DNA of 64,000 nt from Haemophilus sp. C1 (lineage in GTDB: Bacteria; Pseudomonadota; Gammaproteobacteria; Enterobacterales; Pasteurellaceae). Numbering within the stretch: position 1 is the first letter of the stretch; each line of letters starts with the position of its first letter. Under the pieces are notes generated by a model, which saw nothing but the letters and a program-made list of their open reading frames with translations, was not told the DNA's origin and made no database searches. The position numbers and the translations under genes are program-made. Below, in pieces: positions 61,688-64,000 of the stretch. The stretch is taken from contig NZ_LDVZ01000008.1 of the NCBI RefSeq assembly GCF_001276515.1, forward strand, positions 7,307 through 71,306, in the 5' to 3' direction.

Positions 61688-62353
61688 ATGGAAAACAATG
61701 ATGATTTAATGCCACGGGAAAAATTGCTTAAATTTGGCGTAGAAACTCTCGCTGATTATGAATTGCTGGCGATCTTTTTACGAACTGGCATAAAAGGCTG
61801 CCCAGTCATTCAGCTTTCTAAAAATGTCTTATCACATTTTGGTTCCTTGCATGCTTTACTTTCTGCAGATGAAAAATCCTTTTGTTCTGTGAAAGGCTTA
61901 GGCATTACGCAATTTATTCAACTGCAAGCAATTACGGAAATGACCAAGCGTTATTTAAAGCAAGAGATGTTAAGTACGCCGATTATTAATGATCCTGAAA
62001 CGGTAAAACTTTTTTTACTCACTGAATTGCAACATGAGGAAAGAGAAGTGTTTATGGTTTTATTTTTGGATAATCAACATCGTCTGATTAAAAAAGAGCG
62101 GTTATTTTTAGGTACAATTAATGTATCAGCGGTTTATCCTAGGGAAATAATTAAAGAGGCGCTTTATTGTAATGCAGCTGCTTTAATTTTGGCACATAAT
62201 CATCCTTCGGGTATAACGGAGCCGAGTTATTCGGATCAGCTTATTACTAAAAAAATTCAGGAATCTGCAGAACTAATGGAAATCAGAGTGCTTGATCATT
62301 TAATTGTAGGAAAAAGCGATTGTTATTCTTTTGCGGAGAATTGTTTATTATAA
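61688..62353 (+). CDS. radC: RadC-family JAB-domain protein
   Basis: A 221-residue protein: an N-terminal helix-hairpin-helix-like part (MPREKLLKFGVETLADYELL) and a JAB/MPN metalloprotease-like domain with the zinc site AAALILAHNHPSGITEPSYS followed by D, i.e. H-x-H...S...D. Its action is unresolved; E. coli RadC was linked to repair on weak evidence. It stands before rpmB, as in many gammaproteobacteria. Confidence 0.92.
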   Translation: MENNDDLMPREKLLKFGVETLADYELLAIFLRTGIKGCPVIQLSKNVLSHFGSLHALLSADEKSFCSVKGLGITQFIQLQAITEMTKRYLKQEMLSTPIINDPETVKLFLLTELQHEEREVFMVLFLDNQHRLIKKERLFLGTINVSAVYPREIIKEALYCNAAALILAHNHPSGITEPSYSDQLITKKIQESAELMEIRVLDHLIVGKSDCYSFAENCLL

Positions 62354-62411
62354 ATTTTTATAATATTGACCATTTTTTTACCGATTACATTCAAGATAAC
62401 CGCATTTATAC

Positions 62412-62566
62412 TTGAGAAATGAAAACAAAGTCAGTATAATTTGCGACCTTTAATATAGTAAGCGGGTCGGATTAGCGCGACCTGACGAGGTAGCAAGCTA
62501 GGTTTAACCTGCTTTAAACAATCCGAACCGTAAGCTCGAGCTTATATTTAATTATTGGAGATTATT
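62412..62566 (+). promoter_or_regulatory. rpmB promoter and structured leader
   Basis: Sigma-70 promoter TTGAGA (62412-62417), 17-bp spacer, TATAAT (62435-62440). The leader of about 120 nt has several inverted repeats: GGTCG/CGACC (62465-62482), CGGATT with AATCCG (62468-62473 and 62520-62525, mutually exclusive with the first), AGGTT/AACCT, and the perfect palindrome TAAGCTCGAGCTTA (62531-62544). The ribosome-binding site GGAG follows at 62557. Alternative pairings suggest an autoregulated r-protein leader; this is inferred. Confidence 0.55.
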
Positions 62567-62803
62567 ATGTCTAGAGTTTGTCAAGTAACAGGCAAGCGTC
62601 CAGCTGTGGGTAATAACCGCTCACACGCGATGAATGCGACACGTCGTCGTTTTCTTCCAAACCTTCACACTCACCGTTTCTGGGTTGAAAGTGAAAACCG
62701 TTTCGTAACCTTACGTTTAACTGCGAAAGGTATGCGTATTATTGATAAAAAAGGCATTGATGCAGTCTTAGCTGAAATCCGTGCTCGTGGCGAAAAAATC
62801 TAA
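62567..62803 (+). CDS. rpmB: 50S ribosomal protein L28
   Basis: The 78-residue L28: [40 protein letters not shown] and the C-terminal [13 protein letters not shown] 62567 lies 6 nt after GGAG; the in-frame ATG at 62555 lies in front of the ribosome-binding site and is rejected. The Cys at residue 5 fits a partial zinc-type form. rpmG follows 11 bp later. Confidence 0.97.
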   Translation: MSRVCQVTGKRPAVGNNRSHAMNATRRRFLPNLHTHRFWVESENRFVTLRLTAKGMRIIDKKGIDAVLAEIRARGEKI

Positions 62804-62814
62804 GGAGCTAAAAA

Positions 62815-62985
62815 ATGGCAGCTAAAGGCGCTCGTGAGAAAATCCGTTTAGTTTCTACTGCAGAGACCGGTCACTTCTACACAACTGATAAAAACAAACG
62901 TAATATGCCTGAAAAAATGGAAATCAAAAAATTTGATCCAGTAGTGCGTAAACACGTTATCTATAAAGAAGCAAAAATCAAATAA
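62815..62985 (+). CDS. rpmG: 50S ribosomal protein L33
   Basis: A 56-residue protein, [40 protein letters not shown] and [16 protein letters not shown], the complete zinc-independent (C-minus) type of L33. The ATG is 8 nt after AAGGAG. The rpmB-rpmG pair ends at a strong terminator. Confidence 0.97.
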
Positions 62986-63005
62986 TTTTGCTTATTTAGA
63001 AAAGG

Positions 63006-63022
63006 CCCGAACATTGTTCGGG
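63006..63022 (+). terminator. Terminator of rpmB-rpmG
   Basis: A 7-bp stem (CCCGAAC / GTTCGGG) with a 3-nt loop and a run of seven T residues (63023-63029), 20 bp after the rpmG stop codon. Confidence 0.92.
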
Positions 63023-63057
63023 TTTTTTTGTATCACAAATTTATTAAGGAACAAATC

Positions 63058-63873
63058 ATGCCGGAACTTCCCGAAGTCGAAACTGCACTACGTGGTATTA
63101 GCCCTTATCTTAAGAATTTTACGATTAAAAAAGTTGTCGTGCGTCAGCCTAAATTGCGCTGGTCCGTATCAGAGGAATTGATAACTCTAAAAAATGTAAA
63201 AATTGTCGATCTCACTCGTCGAGCAAAATATTTGATTATTCACACGGAAAAAGGCTATATCATCGGGCATTTGGGCATGTCAGGTTCGGTGCGAATTGTG
63301 CCACAGGACAGCGCAATAGATAAACATGATCATATTGATATTGTAATGAATAATGGCAAGTTATTACGCTATAACGATCCTCGCCGTTTCGGTGCGTGGT
63401 TGTGGACAGCAAATTTGGATAACTTTCATCTTTTCTTAAAGCTAGGCCCTGAACCGCTTTCTGATGAATTTAATGCAGAATATTTATTCAAAAAATCTCG
63501 TCAAAAATCAACCGCACTTAAAACCTTCTTGATGGATAACGCTGTGGTGGTGGGCGTTGGAAATATTTATGCGAATGAAAGCTTGTTTATTTGTGGTATT
63601 CATCCACTTAAACTCGCTAAAAATCTCACGCGTAATCAATGTATTTCCCTAGTGAACACAATTAAAGAAGTCTTGAAAAAAGCCATTATTCAAGGTGGAA
63701 CCACACTTAAAGATTTCTTACAGCCAGATGGGCGCCCAGGTTATTTTGCACAAGAATTATTGGTATATGGAAATAAAGATAAACCTTGTCCTAAGTGCGG
63801 TGGAAAAATTGAAAGTTTAGTGATAGGTCAGCGTAATAGTTTCTTTTGCCCGAAATGTCAGAAAAGATCTTAG
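63058..63873 (+). CDS. mutM: Formamidopyrimidine-DNA glycosylase
   Basis: MutM (Fpg) removes 8-oxoguanine and formamidopyrimidines. The 271-residue product starts [20 protein letters not shown], where Pro2 (after Met removal) and Glu3 are catalytic. Also present are [11 protein letters not shown], the beta-F loop Lys in [34 protein letters not shown] (helix-two-turn-helix) and the zinc finger CPKCGG... FFCPKCQ. ATG 63058 follows AAGGAAC; the frame upstream runs over the terminator. Uptake signals at 63511 and 63793. Confidence 0.97.
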   Translation: MPELPEVETALRGISPYLKNFTIKKVVVRQPKLRWSVSEELITLKNVKIVDLTRRAKYLIIHTEKGYIIGHLGMSGSVRIVPQDSAIDKHDHIDIVMNNGKLLRYNDPRRFGAWLWTANLDNFHLFLKLGPEPLSDEFNAEYLFKKSRQKSTALKTFLMDNAVVVGVGNIYANESLFICGIHPLKLAKNLTRNQCISLVNTIKEVLKKAIIQGGTTLKDFLQPDGRPGYFAQELLVYGNKDKPCPKCGGKIESLVIGQRNSFFCPKCQKRS

Positions 63874-63960
63874 GATAAAGTTTAAAAGCATTATTGATTG
63901 TTGTGTGAAATTTAGTCATAATTTCAGCCTTTCTCTAAAGTAAACAAGGATAAAAAAATT

Positions 63961-64000
63961 ATGGAATTAAATAGATTATTAATAGTGAAATTTGTGAAAA
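63961..64000 (+). CDS. Start of a further gene, cut by the window end
   Basis: An ATG at 63961 preceded by AAGGA (10 nt upstream) opens a frame reading MELNRLLIVKFVK up to the window edge without a stop. The short basic and hydrophobic start could be part of a membrane or glycosyltransferase-type protein, but 13 codons do not allow identification. The 87 bp between mutM and this ATG hold no other feature. Confidence 0.4.
   Translation, partial: MELNRLLIVKFVK

Overview
The window is a chromosomal segment of a Haemophilus, most likely H. influenzae or a very close relative such as H. haemolyticus. The evidence is AT-rich DNA, at least 42 exact copies (by eye) of the 9-base Haemophilus uptake signal core AAGTGCGGT or its complement, an IgA1-protease autotransporter gene beside recF-dnaN-dnaA, a Na+-NQR operon, and protein sequences that match the Haemophilus versions of housekeeping genes. 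No rRNA, tRNA, CRISPR array or intact prophage was seen.

Layout. 0-3.1 kb: tsf and rpsB (minus strand) with a structured S2 leader, then an ACT-domain protein and a methyltransferase. 3.1-5.8 kb: raiA between two decayed copies of one IS3-family element. 5.8-20 kb: gor, a YajG-type lipoprotein, bolA, the Na+-NQR operon nqrABCDEF with maturation genes apbE and nqrM, then mnmA, pgeF, rluD, bamD. 20-24.3 kb: smpB, pfkA, a lipoprotein gene, yaaA and the competence gene dprA, which has a clear CRP-S (Sxy-dependent) site. 24.3-29.7 kb: leucine operon leuABCD with leader peptide and attenuator. 29.7-40.5 kb: a block (alaA-like aminotransferase, menF-menD-menH, an MHS-family transporter, an M48 lipoprotein protease, mtr) bounded by IS remnants and holding a third one. 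40.5-48.7 kb: iga, recF, dnaN, dnaA. 48.7-54.9 kb: rpmH, rnpA, yidD, yidC, mnmE, ppiD. 54.9-64 kb: hinT, a YcfL-type lipoprotein, nagZ, rlmC, an orphan C4-like antisense RNA element, crp, yheU, slmA, dut, coaBC, radC, rpmB, rpmG, mutM and the first codons of one further gene.

Functional themes. Translation and ribosome upkeep (S2, EF-Ts, L28, L33, L34, RaiA, RluD, RlmC, MnmA, MnmE, SmpB); membrane protein and envelope biogenesis (YidC, YidD, PpiD, BamD); Na+-based respiration with its flavinylation and metal-assembly factors; menaquinone synthesis; leucine synthesis and tryptophan uptake; replication (DnaA, DnaN, RecF, Dut); competence (dprA, and crp encoding its regulator).

The most unusual points are: (1) an 80-nt RNA element between rlmC and crp with the architecture of the phage P1 C4 antisense RNA, including matching downstream target sites over a ribosome-binding site, but no phage around it; (2) an iga gene whose reading frame, signal peptide and catalytic serine are intact but whose start codon reads ATA; (3) five copies of related IS3-family elements at different stages of decay, lying at gene-order breakpoints, several of which seem to supply the transcription terminators of neighbouring host genes; (4) regulatory leaders before nqrA, rpsB and rpmB, and a TrpR-like operator over the mtr -10 box. 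Comparisons with H. influenzae Rd are from memory and are marked as such.
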